DNA of 64,000 nucleotides from Archegozetes longisetosus (Eukaryota; Arthropoda; Arachnida; Sarcoptiformes; Trhypochthoniidae). Positions 14,566-28,400 of this stretch are shown here, piece by piece. The stretch is taken from the NCBI GenBank assembly GCA_018873245.2, contig JAEMBT020000007.1:11119129-11183128 (forward strand). The letters run 5' to 3'. Under the pieces are notes generated by a model, which saw nothing but the letters and a program-made list of their open reading frames with translations, was not told the origin of the DNA and ran no database searches. The translations under genes were made by a program, and so were the position numbers. Position 1 is the stretch's first letter; each line of letters begins with the position of its first letter.

Positions 14566-17500
14566 TGTTTCTATTCTTTATACGACGATTTGACGCACAA
14601 ATATATTGAAAACTATACTATGTTTTAACTATGATTCGCGAATCGCTTATCAAAAAAGTTGATCAGAAATAAGTGAGCTCTCACACAGTGGATGCATACT
14701 AACAGAAAAGTTTTTCACCCATTTCTATCAATCACTTTGTAAATAAAAGTCATAACATATGTTGAACTTTAGAGCACATTGAGTGAACTGCTGAACTTAA
14801 TCTCCATTATTTACTAATTGAATAATCTCTAAACTAATTTAATAAGAATAAGTGTGACATCACTTATTTGTTTATTAAAATAATTATCGTGTACTGAATA
14901 AAAGTCTAGTTCATTCAGCTAAACGAGGAATAATAAGTTCGGGCAATATTTCAGTACTGTATCAGTGATGCAGATGTGAATTTGACAATTTTGAGCTAAA
15001 GTCTCGTTAGTATTTATTATAGTGAATGAATCACTTGTTGCCAATAGACAGTATTGCACCTGGAATTGGATTTCATGCTGTGTCTGTTTCCGTTGATTGC
15101 CACTCAAATACATTATACGCATATTGCAATTGACAATTGATAGAGTGAGAGAACAAGAGAGAGACAGTCAAAGCTAATGGAGATCAATCTAATTGATAAC
15201 TCATGATGTATGTGAGAAGATATGGCAAAGAGAATGTTCACTTTAAATAGCAATTCCGGAAACTTATCCTTTGTAAACAATCAAGTTTTTGTTACGCTCT
15301 ATTTTAAAAACAATATTATGAACAAAACGATACTTTATTTCAAGTTTCCTTAACTTATGTTTCAAGTTCTCCCACTCTTTTATTTAATTCAAGGCAACAA
15401 AATAATGATTTATTTACTCTAATTGTAGTTTTTAACTGAAGGTTAGTTTCCGATCAAAACGATAATCATTTTATGAATTAATACTAAATACTATGCCATG
15501 AAATTTTTGTTCGCATTTTTATGCAAACACTACCAAAAGTAAACCTGAATGAAAAAATCGCTGACCATTAAATTGAATTAATGGTTCACTTAATTAAGAC
15601 ATAAATGTTGAAATGACAACCTCCAGTAAATTAAAAGCAACTTATCTAAACTTTTATCAATCGAAATCATTTGAACGAACTAATTGTTTAGGGTGTGAGC
15701 CCTCTAACTCTGGTTGGAGAAAGAAAACAAAAAACAAAAACAAAAATACATCCTGACATTGTTAGTCAATTATCGTTTCAATGCTAATTCAATACAAAAC
15801 CATTTCACACATATCCTTATATTCGGTTCACTTAATCTGATGGCTTGTATTGGATTTAAGTATAAATGAAAAAAATATTCATCGTTTGAGCGCAGAGTGA
15901 GAGGTGAACAATCTTTTTCTGATTCATGATTAATTCAGAAAAATTATATGAAAAAGAAAAGGCATTATTTTGCAATTTACAAAAGTCGGCATCTCTTACA
16001 GTGCATAACCATTTTTTGTGCTTCTCATATTTTTTGATTCCTTTCTCTATGTTGTTATATTTCGCTACCTTTGACACATTCCCACGTCATTTAAACACTG
16101 TTTGCCTTTAATATATTTATAAAAAAACGCTTCATATATACCATACTTATGAAACTTACAGATCTATGGTTTGAGTAATGCATTATTAAAATATCGCAAT
16201 GCAATCACATATTTGTGCTGATCATTTCGCTTGACCTCCCAAGAAGTGCACTCATCATTCACTAGAAAGTCAGAATTGGTCGCGAGCATTCTATTCCGAG
16301 CGAAACAAAGGATCAAAAAAAGATTCAAACAATGCGATTATTACATACAAAACGTGAAGATGTGCGCGACGTGATGCTCAAAAAAGTGCTATTTTTTATT
16401 TTCATCCGTTTTCCGCAATCAACTCTCTCACAGATAAGGCAAAAACTTTATTCCTTATACTTCTTTCAATAGATTAAACTTAATACTAGTTTTTTGCCAA
16501 TCGGTATCTGTTTGTATGTGTGTTTTGCACACTTTTTGAAGCGCCTCTTCTAGTAATTGGTCTCTGAATTGCATTCACATTAAGCAAAGCATATTCTCGG
16601 GCGAATAAGAGCATTGTTTTCTCGGTTCACACAATCAAAAAATCAATTTGAAGACATATCACTTGATTGCATGATACAATTTGTTTGGTGCCAATGCACT
16701 GGCGCTACCTTTTTGCCAATCCTATGACCCTTACTATGAGCTGACTTATTGTTGGGTAATTTGATCTTCAATTGTATGCAACAAATTTATGTGTATTTGC
16801 GGCCCAAAATGTGACTCTATATAATGCTTTAATAAAGAAATTGATTATATTGCAATTTGCATAAAAGATTTCTTGTCTAACGTTTTTATTTTCTTCTAAT
16901 GTATTGCTTTAATACAAAAAGGAGAGCAAAAAGCCTAACATAATGGAGAAATGGTTGGGTTTCGCGTTTCAATCTAACATTTTTATATTGTAAGCAAGTT
17001 TTTGTCGATGAGTTATGAGCTAATATTGAATAAGTAAAGCAACAGCAACTTTAACACAATATAGTGCAAACCTCTGGAGAAGAAAGAAGCCAAATATCGG
17101 CTGTTTATCGATTATGAGATAAGGTTTGCGCTATTTTGCTAACACTACGCATCTGTTACCTGTTAGGGGCGCTTAAACTACAAAATAACTCAGAGAGCAC
17201 TGCATAACAAAAAAACATATATTTTGAATGCCTGCACAAAAACTAAAAACCTGATACACGCTCGCAATAATATAAGCAGAACGTATTGCTATTGCGATAT
17301 CTCAGCCAATAGAGTGTCTGCGATTCAATGTAAAAAACTCAACTGCAAACCACTCCTTCCTTGCTCTTATGTTTGGTATTGACGTGTTGAAGTAGACACC
17401 AATCATTGCATAGCTTATAAAATAGTGCCGAACGAAGCAATAGATGGCCACCAAAAAGATGGTAAAATAGTTAACGCACTGCTACTAAAGTAGGAGTAGA

Positions 17501-17575
17501 TTTGACTATTCAGTCACATCCATCACCGAAGAGGTCGATGTGTTAGGTTTTGCTGTTGCCGCGCCTCCATTAGGT

Positions 17576-17583
17576 TCACACCT
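17576..17583 (+). promoter_or_regulatory. Candidate T-box half site TCACACCT
   Basis: TCACACCT is an exact match to the classic T-box half-site (AGGTGTGA on the other strand). It lies in a locally GC-rich segment about 1.8 kb upstream of the TBX20 start codon. It could mediate autoregulation, but an 8-bp word occurs by chance about once per 65 kb per strand, so confidence is low. Confidence 0.25.
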
Positions 17584-18138
17584 CAGCCCACCTGAAAAAA
17601 TATTACCGAAAGGTGGTCTCGATGGTGGTAGACAGTGGTGTGTCTTACAAGTTAGCCCATAGACACGATGCCAGTTGTGTGCTGTGAAAAGTTGTTACTT
17701 CATATCGCGCCCCATTCAAGCCATTCAATCATAAACTTTTACAAGTTGTTCGCCTAAACAGTTGCCATGTCTTATGCCGAAAATCTGAACTATGTCTCGG
17801 TAATGATTGAAAATATTTTTTATTCTTTTACTTCTACTACTATTAGCATTACTTTATGTCTTTATTTTGTTGTTTCTTCTTTTCTGTTTGTTCTTATACT
17901 TGATCTGATTGTTTGTTTGATTGTTTTCTCTTTCTTTCCAACTTATTTTATGGAAACGTAACGTAAAGTAACGTAACCATAACGTCTACTGTACTGTACT
18001 GTTAAAGTGTATAATAAAATATAAAAAAGATATAAAACTATGATAATCGTTGATAATATTTCATTGTGATAGAACAACAAAAAGTGTTATGCATTGTGTG
18101 AACTTGCGATAAGTTAATAAACAGAATAGAAAGAAAGA

Positions 18139-18139
<1 letters not shown>

Positions 18140-18193
<54 letters not shown>

Positions 18194-18207
18194 AGGGAGG
18201 GAGAGAA
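18140..18207. repeat. (GA)n followed by (GGGA)n array
   Basis: About 45 bp of GA repeat passes directly into GGGA repeats: a pure purine strand of nearly 70 bp, 1.2 kb upstream of the TBX20 start codon. Mirror-symmetric purine tracts of this kind can form triplexes or bind GAGA-factor-like proteins. That is general knowledge; nothing here proves it. Confidence 0.9.
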
Positions 18208-18794
18208 TGCTCTTCTTTATGAATCCTTTAGGAAAAAACGTTGAAATTGTGTAGAAAAAGTTTTACTTAGCGGTGTTCTGTCAATTTTCTATAATATGTT
18301 GGCCATATCTAATGCATGAGTAGTAAGATTGTTTGGCGCTACCACATAAGTGATAATATTGTATTTTGATATGCTGAACAAGTTTACTAATGATTAACTG
18401 TGGTTGTTGATATTCGGAAAAAGTAGTTTAATCAGAAGCTCTAACATTCGTTGATTAAACGATTACATCATAATAATCAATATTAAAATATAACGCTTAA
18501 ATCGATTGAGACACATCCCATCGCATTACACAATAGCTTCTAATATCTACCATTTTTCACCCCATATAAATAATATTATTTTGTATATCGTGACTGAGAA
18601 CAAATGAAGACTTTGATGCGCAAGTGTTTTATTGCCAAAAGACAGATAATTGGTGTGATAGACTCATATGGCGTTTGAATTGAAAATAATGTTAAATAAA
18701 TAAGTTTTCATTGATAGCTATGTGTGAATTTGTGTGAATAGTATTGTTTTCACTGATAGCCAATAGTTTTGTGTGCATTGAATTGAACTAAAAA

Positions 18795-18833
18795 TAGTTG
18801 TATAGAATAGTTGTATAGAATAATTGTATAGAT
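18795..18833. repeat. 13-bp tandem repeat, three copies
   Basis: Three adjacent copies of TAGTTGTATAGAA with one or two changes in the third, about 600 bp upstream of the TBX20 start codon. Confidence 0.7.
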
Positions 18834-19409
18834 TAGAGAAAATTGAATTTATAGCAAATGTAAAAGTTATTCTCACTTTATTCGTATAAAACTTCAATAC
18901 ATCATATTTGCCTTTTGTTGACGTAACCAACTCTTTGACTTTGTAGAAGCGAAAATTTGCGACGAGAATAAATCGATAACATCTGGTGGCAAATCAACAG
19001 CAGTGTAACTGTTCTTAGTTTATAAAAATTAGCGAAACCTCATTCAACGTACAAATAGAGACAAGTTTTAATTGCAAAAGTCAGCCACAAATAGCATTAT
19101 AAGTCAACTGAAAGTCTTTAAGTCTTAAGACCAAACAGAGGAAAGACGCAAATCAAGTCTTTGAGAAAGCAGTTAATTGAGACAATTCGTGGACTTAATC
19201 ATCTACCAAATAATAGTTATAGTAATAAATAACACATCAAATGAGAGTCAATCATCATCGACCACATATTGTGAACTTTATTTATTGAAGTTGATCAAGT
19301 TTTGTGGTAGTTTGAATGCGGTCAGCTTTCAAACCGAAACTGTAATAATATATCGGATTCAATATATCGCATTGAAGTGCATTGCATTCAACTGAACTGA
19401 GTCGCAATA

Positions 19410-22400
19410 ATGGAAAGCATAGCAAAGGGCCATATATTAGGCGCTCATCAAAACCACTCAAACTCAGCAACAAATTCATCAGCAAAAGACAGCTCATTAT
19501 CATCATCACCATTGTCATCATCATTATTGACCACAAATGGGAAGACGAGCAGTTTGGTGCCACAAACGTCTCAGACATCGTTATCAGCAAAAGCTAAACA
19601 TTTTTCAATCGACGCACTTATATCGTCCTCCAGTAGTCCAGTGAGTGTAAACGAAGCACTTCATATCAATATCAACAATAAAGTAAATATTAATAACAAC
19701 TCGATAAGAGAGACATCTCGATCCCCGTTCATGGATAGACTACCGGTTACGGTAGGCATCAACTCACGCAATAGTTCTCTCAATACATTGCATAATGACT
19801 TAATTAGTGATGAAAGTAATGATGAATGCGCTTCGTATCAATCAGATCTCGAACGACCCACTTCTAGCTCAATATATGATGGACTATCACCTATAGGTCA
19901 GTCATTCTAGTTATTTGAAATGGTAGCTTTTTCTATGAAAGACAATAAATGCTTTCGAATGCCTGATAAAAGGTCTAAATTTGTGCAGTATTTCTATTTG
20001 TTCAATTGAAACAAAGGCTGTAATCTATAACCTTTGAGCCACAAATTTGCGCTCATTTTTTTATAATTTAGCAAAAAATTACAGTTAAGCTTAAAAGCTT
20101 GAGCGATGTTATTCTGGTAACAGAAATTGGACATTATGATAATAGCTTGAATTGATCGTTATTAGACTAGCGCAACCACAGTTTCGAACAATCATTTTTA
20201 CGATAAATCATAAATTCTCACAAAATTGCACTTAATTCAAGCCTAATCTACAATAATGACAAATTTGAGTGTGATTGCTACAGAATTGAATCGTTTGTCT
20301 ATAAAAATAATTCTATATAATTGAGTAAAGGATTTGATCCATAATTTAGACATGTTTTAGGTTAGACTTAAAAGTACAAAGTTTTGATACTGAAGTTATA
20401 ATTTCGCTAAAGTGTGTCACTTATCAAGTTTGAAGTAATTTCACATTATTTGAAGCAATCAGTTGAGAAAGCTTAAGGAATAATTGAAGCGATATTTGAA
20501 TGAAAACTGATTGTGATTGGTATTGCAGAGCGTGTAATGATATGAAAAGTAGTGGACTAATAAATCATAGAATTTGCAATTACTGGAGACTTAATTGCGG
20601 GACAAAATATATAAATCGTATGTAATCTATAAACACAACTTGACTCCATTTCTACATTAACTGCACTTAATTTATAATTCATGTATCGATTACTACTCTA
20701 TGGCTTAATATCTGTTACTATAATAAAAGTATATTATTTTTCTGTTCCTGATAGCAGTTAAAGCCTCACATCACGACTCATCGAGTCCTCTCCTCCCATC
20801 CAGAGGTGATAATAATTTCGAATTCGATCACTCAAAGGTTAAACTGGGCTCAAGTCTTCATAAGGATCTCAAATCTCCCTCATTGACATCATTAGATGAT
20901 GAAGACTTGTCAAAGAATGATGACGTCTCCTCTTCTAATACCAAAGATAGCCGAAAGCTAAAGGATCGAGAAGTGGTCAAAACGTCTTCTAGTCATGCAA
21001 AAGACAAGAATAAGCCTGAACTGAATCCGGCATGTCTTCCGAGATGTAACTGTGAAGAACTGATGCGAGTCGAGGCCAAACTAGAGACGAAAGATTTATG
21101 GGAAAAGTTTCACGAATTAGGAACTGAAATGATTATCACAAAAACTGGAAGAAGGTAAGCTTCGACATTAGAAATTGATACTAACTATAGAAGTAGTTAT
21201 AGTTTAGGTGCCTATCAGTTTTAGAGTGGATTCAATTTAGATGCGATGCTATTAAGTGTTAGTATTGAGCACATTATTATGCATTACATAAGTAATAACA
21301 GTCGCAAAATATATATCAGTTTATATGAGTTTATTTAACTTTAATAGTGCTATAATTGAAATTTAATGTTATGGATATTTGATCTTTATTTTTTGACCAT
21401 CAAATTTCTATTATCTGGTCCTCAATCATGACTCTGAAAATTAATGATATTTTTTCTTAAAAAATTCATATCAGTTACGATTTCTCGCATAACTGAAGCC
21501 CTCGAAAGGCAATTATAAATGCATTCTATAATGGATTGCCTGACAATATCTCCTGAGGGAGAAAAGGGACAAAATTCTTATTAAATTTAACTTCTACTAC
21601 TCCACTACAACTCTGTGTTGAAAGTATGTCTTGTCGTCGACACTAACGTTATGACAGAAAAAGCTGTTGAGTTGATGCAACTCATAGCTAGATGACATTT
21701 TTTACAACTGTATTATACATTGTGTGAAAGACGCCACTTAATACAATTTACTCCATTTTCATATTTATGAGTCTTTGTTTAGTTGTTCAAAACTGTTAAC
21801 CAAAAAATAAAGTACACCTATCATTACAAAATTGGCAATTATTTGAACACTTGTGAACTGCATTTCTGGAAATTAGTCTCCGGAAAATACTTGTTTATAT
21901 TCATCATAGGTAGCTGTGCAAAAATGTTAATTGTCTTTAATGTTAATTTGTCGATGTGGTTCATGTTTTGCATTGTAATTGTGATATGTTGAACATGTTA
22001 TCTATTATTGCATATCTGTAGTGATACACTTCAACTTAAATATTTTTGCCACACAATATGTTTGCCTATATTGTGCGCCTCTTTTCCACTCTAACAGTTA
22101 TCATATGTGGAAAGAATCTAAAGATAAAAGAGGAAACAACTCGATAAAACAGAACAATACCATATGTGTAAAAATTAATGAACTAATCGACTCTCAGATG
22201 ACAACAACATAGTTATAATCAGACTATTTTAGAGAAGTCAATCTAATTTCAAGTATGAAGCCGTAATGATTCATAAATTATGATATTTTTAGTGTCAGAT
22301 TATAGAGTAGCGAACGCCACGTTAGATAATATGTTTATTCTCACGATTCATAATCCATCGGTCAATAAAGATATGACATTTGACTTGTCTTGTAAAAACA

Positions 22401-25400
22401 AACCAATACTTAGTCATATTTGGAGCTGAGAATTGAAAAATTGTAACTTAGATTTATTACTTTAAACGTATTCTAACTTACATTGACCATTACGATTGAC
22501 CCTTTAAGGCGTAATTCAAAGCTCGTATACTTTGCTCAAGTTTTCAAAACCTCCAAAATGTTCAAAACTAATATTGAAAATTAGAAATTTTCTAATTAAT
22601 GAATAATTTGCAAAAGACCATATAAAACTTATTTAGCTTCAAGGTTATTATCTAAAATTATACTGCATGTGAATTTTAAATGGATCTCGTCTGTTAAAAT
22701 GCTCTCACGTTTAAGCCAGACATACAATTTAAGATATAAGTTACATAAGACACATAATATTGTAATAATATAATTGAGCTAAACTTTAGCTATTAATGCT
22801 TCAGACTCTGCGTAACTGCACAAAAACAAAATTGACAAATTATTGACTCTCTAATTAAACCGTTATTTCAGATTAAGATCTGATTTGTTAAACTAAAGAC
22901 CTAAAATCTAACTCAATCTATATAAAATGTTCATTTGTCTGATACTTTTTCAAAGTATGTATCACTAGCTTACACTTTACAACAATTCCAATTGATTATC
23001 AGAGATTATTATTAATTGATTATTAGTTATTCAGAATAATCAAACTGAATGCAACTTAAAATTGAACAAGTTATGGAAAAGTATTATTTAAAAAATAGTA
23101 AATCGATGGAATATAAACTTCATTTTGAATGCGAAAGTGGTCAATTAATAAGAATACTGTTGAATGTTGTGCCTACTCCGAGTACCATTCCTTCATTGAA
23201 AATAGTTATAGTTTTAAGCGTATTAGTCGATGTGACGATGGCATCAAAATTGAAAGTACAACTTTCAACGAGTATATCTTCAATATCGAGAAATACTGTC
23301 AAAAGTGAGTTCACAATGGAAAGGTTTCGAAAATGTTTACTAGTCTACCTTAAGTAATGTTGCGAACTAAAACCTAAACCACTACTATTAGTTAAACTTG
23401 TTGATAACTTAAACAAACCACTGTTTGCGAAGCATCGCAATTACTATGAAATTGACCCAAAATGAAGAGCTCCATTAATGCTTTGTTCTATATTTCATTT
23501 CATTATTCATATACTTGTTTTCATTTGACAAATATCTCATCAAAAGTTCAGTTCAAACTTTCGTTTTATTTATTTCGATTGAATGAATCGACAATTTTTT
23601 TCATTTTCGTCACAATATAGAGATAAGTTATTTTACGCCTAAATCAGACCAATTTTCTATAAAAATGAAATTTTCTATCGATTTGTATTGAAGTCTGATT
23701 GTTTTGAGTATAGGACAATATTAGTGTTTTTCAGTTTGAAATATTCTATCAGTTTTGCCAATACGAGGGATCAGTTCAATTCTTCTGAGGCATAACTAAA
23801 ATGAAAAATTGTGGAGTTCAAACTTAGCTTATTTTTTATTCAGCTTACATCTAGCATAATATTAAAGTTTTAGTTTTATCTGAAGTCACATCAATTGAAT
23901 TTGGATTTGTCTGTTGAAATGAAGACGCTTTCGAGTGACTCATATGAGGAAAGTGGACATACAATTAAAGCTAAACCGCAGCTATAAATTTACTCAACTG
24001 TATAATTGCATAACAAATACATTTAAGAAATACTCGTTCTAATTAAACTGTTCATTTCCAATTCAGATTTGATGACTACTGTTGTAGACCTGAAACTAGT
24101 TGAACTCGCGTAAGATGATGTTTATCTTAAAATTGTGTCAAAGTTAGTTTTACTATTAGTCTACTAATCTATAGTTCGGAAGAAATGCCATCATTTGGTA
24201 GAATGGCTTTAGTTATTCAGAATAAATGAAGTGTTTATCATTAAAAAAAATAATAGAAACTCGTCTTAATTGTTATAACAATACAATCATTAACCGATGG
24301 GAATGTGAACTTCACTTTGATTGAAAGTCATCACGACAAAGACAGTATCCAATCTGGTTACCGCTATTGTGTTGTCGATTGTTCTTAAGTAAATTAGTGA
24401 ATGTCATTATCATATGAAAGTACGAAACAAAACATTAGACAGACCTAAAGCAAGAATCGAGAAGGCTTGTTAAGAATTTAGTGATCAATTGGAAAGTTAT
24501 AAAAAACGTTAGCCATTCTATCATTTGTAGCACTAGTAGTGATCAAAACTTAGGCGCAAAACTCAGACTAGAGACAACTGAATCAAATTGATTTGAAATA
24601 TTAAGACTTGCTTGTTCTTCCATTCGTTCATTGTTCTAATTTGTGTTTTGATTTTAAAACATTTTCGTCAAAAGTTCAATTATCATAACTTTTTGTTCAT
24701 TTGTTTCGATTGAACGAATCGAATCAATAATATATGGAGTTAGATATAGGATCAAATACTTTTAATGACAAACATTAATTGAAAAGTAAAATCTTGCAAA
24801 ATATCTGGTAAGCTTTAAATTAAGAATAAAAAGTAAAAATTTCTAATCAGTTTGCATTCCAGTTTTATTGCTCTGAATAACTTCTATAATATTAGAAATG
24901 ATTTGAAGCCAACGTTTTTTGTTAATGCTTAGCAAAAGGAAAAGTTTTGCAAATTAAATTGATTTAAGACTATTTTATTAGCACTTGCAAAACTTGAATG
25001 TTTTATCAAAATTGATGTCCGAGGTTTGAAACAGAAAAACTTTAATATTAATAATAGCTCGTGTTTGGCATTATGCTTGTTATCGCAATAACAAAAACCA
25101 TTATTTGATCGATCAGAGGGTGGAATGAGTGAAGAGAAGGAGAGAAACAATAACTAATATTCAGATTCGAAGCTACAGACTCGTGGCTCTCATTTGCCTC
25201 TTAGTTTGCAATTCAGTAGAGAGTTATCGATCAGAAATTGGAATTACATCAACTCTATTCAGTGAAAGCTAGTCTTTCGTAACTTTGAGACTTCAGTACA
25301 GAAGCAATACTCAATTTGACGCTTATCTCATTGTTTTCATCTTATTTGATAGGATTTCAATGTTGTAATAAGTGATGTAATAATAAGCGAAAGATCGCTC

Positions 25401-28400
25401 AGAGCTTTTTTCTTCTCCTATTGTGTATTCTTTATGAAAAGCTCTGTTGGACTAGTCCTAATTCAAACTAATGACTGCTGAACAAAAGTTGTTTTCAGAT
25501 ATGCAGCGATTGCATGAGTGCAAAGGTGAAAATGTCTTCATATTCGGCATCTTCTAGCATGTAATTATGTAAATTTTGGGAGTTTATAGGCTAATCAATT
25601 TTAGCGATATTATTTGGATTACACAAAAGTCGCGACACTGTTGTTGTTATTGATATTAAATAACTAATTTGGTGCGAAAAAATCTATTAGTTTACTCTAT
25701 ATTGAATAAATTATAGAATAGGTTAATGTGAGATAATTTAAAAGCGCGGCATATACTCTAATTTATAGTTTGCTTGGCAAATGAATAACAGAAAAATAGT
25801 TACTGAAAAATAGTTACTGAAAAATGCTAATAAGATTACTGTCTTGTTTTTCTTCCCGCAGGATGTTTCCTACCTGTAGGTACGTTAACGTTTCACAATT
25901 CAACTTAATATAAAAGGACCACCAAATAAAAAGACAAAATTACGATACACTCTATTAAAAGATTGTTAACTTCCCTAAAAATAAACTTTTTAACTCTGGA
26001 AAAAAAACACTAAACCAGAATTCAATTGTCCCTTATTTTGAAGGATTTCCTTTCATAACACTGATCCTCACGCTCGTTACGCCGTACTTCTGGATATTGT
26101 TCCTGTTGATAATAAACGTTACAGATATGCCTATCATCGTTCCTCGTGGTTAGTGGCTGGAAAGGCAGACGCGCCATCGCCCGTGCGACTATACATGCAT
26201 CCCGACGCGCCCTTCACTGGTGAGCAACTTAGAAAACAAGTGGTCTCTTTCGAAAAAACTAAATTAACCAATAATGAGATGGATAAAAACGGACATGTAT
26301 GTTATCACAATATTATGGGTCTTGCTTTTTGAGTAACCTCTTTCCGATTGATTTGTCTTCGACTAAATTTAGATTGTATTGAATTCAATGCACAAGTATC
26401 AGCCGCGCATACATTTAGTCAAATTAAGATCCGACTATCACCATCATGGAAGCCCTCCCATCATTAACAACATCGAATACGAACAATTTCGAACTTACAT
26501 ATTTCCAGAAACTGTGTTCACAGCAGTGACAGCATATCAAAACCAGTTGGTATGTTTATATTTGTCAATTTATAAAATCAAAATATATACTCTAAAGGCA
26601 TGCTTTGCTCCAAGTTATATTTGCAATTATCTCAAAAGTTGACCCTCTAAATACAACTACAGCTTTTGGCAGATTTTCTATCCTTCACTCAACTCTTTAG
26701 TTACTTAAACTGTTGTCTATAGTAAAGATTGAATTTTAGGCTTTGAATAAATGAATATGTAATGAAAATTTGATCGAAGTTTTCAATCAAAATATTCATT
26801 ATTTATTGTGCATACAGGAAATTGCTTGTATTGTTTCTTTGAAAACATTATCATTTATTAATATTGAGTTTTCCTAATTTGTGAGTTCGTAACAACGCGT
26901 GAATTCATTTAACAAAGATATACTTTATTTAAGAATTCGACATAAATTTCAAATTGTTTAGAATAGATATAATTTTACACAAACTAAAACTAAGTAACTA
27001 TTGAAAGAGTGCTCAAGTCTGATGCCAAAAATGAAAAATGACTGTTGAAATATTTATAAAAGTAAAAAATTTTGTTTCGTTTAGAATAACTTATCAATAA
27101 TTTGATATTTATTTTCAAAACAGATCACAAAGTTGAAGATCGACAGCAACCCATTCGCCAAAGGGTTCCGAGATTCGAGTAGACTAACAGATCTGGAAAG
27201 GTATGAAATGTAAATAAAAATTGCGTTTTACAAAATTTACTTTATAATTATGCACAACAACTGCCAATAAGTAAAGTTGAAGTATAATTTTAAAAAATCA
27301 ACTAACGCACAAACATCTACTTATGGCACTATTAGACATGAGTTTACATTTAGCAGACCTCTCGACAGCCAATCATTAACCATGTGATTCATTTATATTC
27401 ATTACTTGTAACTTTTAAATACCATAAGAACTGACAAGAAATAAGAAGTGAAAGTTTAATTTGCAAAAATTGCTAAAAACAAAGTAGTTTAAGAGCGTGC
27501 CGGCTCTCCGCTTTATTTATTATCAAATAAAGCTTTGAGGAAATATCTAAATGGAAAATGTTTTTAGTGTGTTAGGTCTCAACTACTATAACACTTGAAA
27601 GGTTATGAACCGATTATTATCATTATATAAGATGAGAGAATTGATTTTGAAATAAGAAATTCCTTTGCCAACGCTGGAGGTCTTTGGGCAAAAATATGGG
27701 CGACATTGTATACTGTATTAATAATAATAATAATTTCTCGCTGAATCACAAATTGCAAAAACGGGACTTATTTTTATGCCTGCTGTGAGCAAAAACTATT
27801 TTAAAACTTATTGGAACTCATGCGAGAACAGTCTTTTGCATTATAGCTGAAAGCACTTAACCCTTTTTTCACGCCATTCGCATATATTCGGTGGCAATCG
27901 AGGCATAAATCACAACCTTTCGTCTGGATACCCGCTACGAAAGGACAAATATTACTGCAATTGTAGTAAGGATTCGTTGCCCATAGAGCAATACTATCAT
28001 AATTTCTCGACGTGTTATCTCTTTCTATAAGTACAATACAAACTATTGTAAATTACAGCACTTTATGGCTAGTAATTCAGGACCACTCAAACATAGCGCG
28101 ACAGGCCTTCCTTTCAATAATGACTTTCTCTTTTCTTACCTCTACTCCTATTTAATCATTTAGTAGTTTTTATGCAGTACAATTCATGTCTAGTCTTTAG
28201 TCTTGTGCTGCATTAGAAAATGCTTACCATATCAGTTGAAACACTCAAACTTTGTATTTTGAGAAATCATATCACTCATTATCATAAAGAATGCCAACTT
28301 TCAACTCGAATTGTTCGTCCAAACTTCAGTTATGTTTTAGTAAAGTTTTCTTAATTATGATTAATTGCCGCTAATGAGAGAAAGAGAAGCATCAACTATC

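Larger units (their letters stand above)
1..19409. other. 19 kb gene-free region upstream of TBX20
   Basis: I find no credible coding exon here. Open frames are short, AT-biased and unlike known families, apart from one odd fragment near 8.0-8.4 kb listed separately. The stretch holds several microsatellites (GT, ATA, GA, CT, TA) and short tandem repeats. Its position directly upstream of a developmental T-box gene suggests a cis-regulatory domain; that is inference. The 5' UTR and promoter of TBX20 should lie near the right end, but no convincing TATA box or 5' UTR intron was identified. Confidence 0.6.

Noticed and set aside
19382..19597. Overlapping frames on both strands across TBX20 exon 1
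   Set aside because: They are shadows of the real exon; only the frame from 19,410 gives FSIDALI and splices in phase into the T-box.
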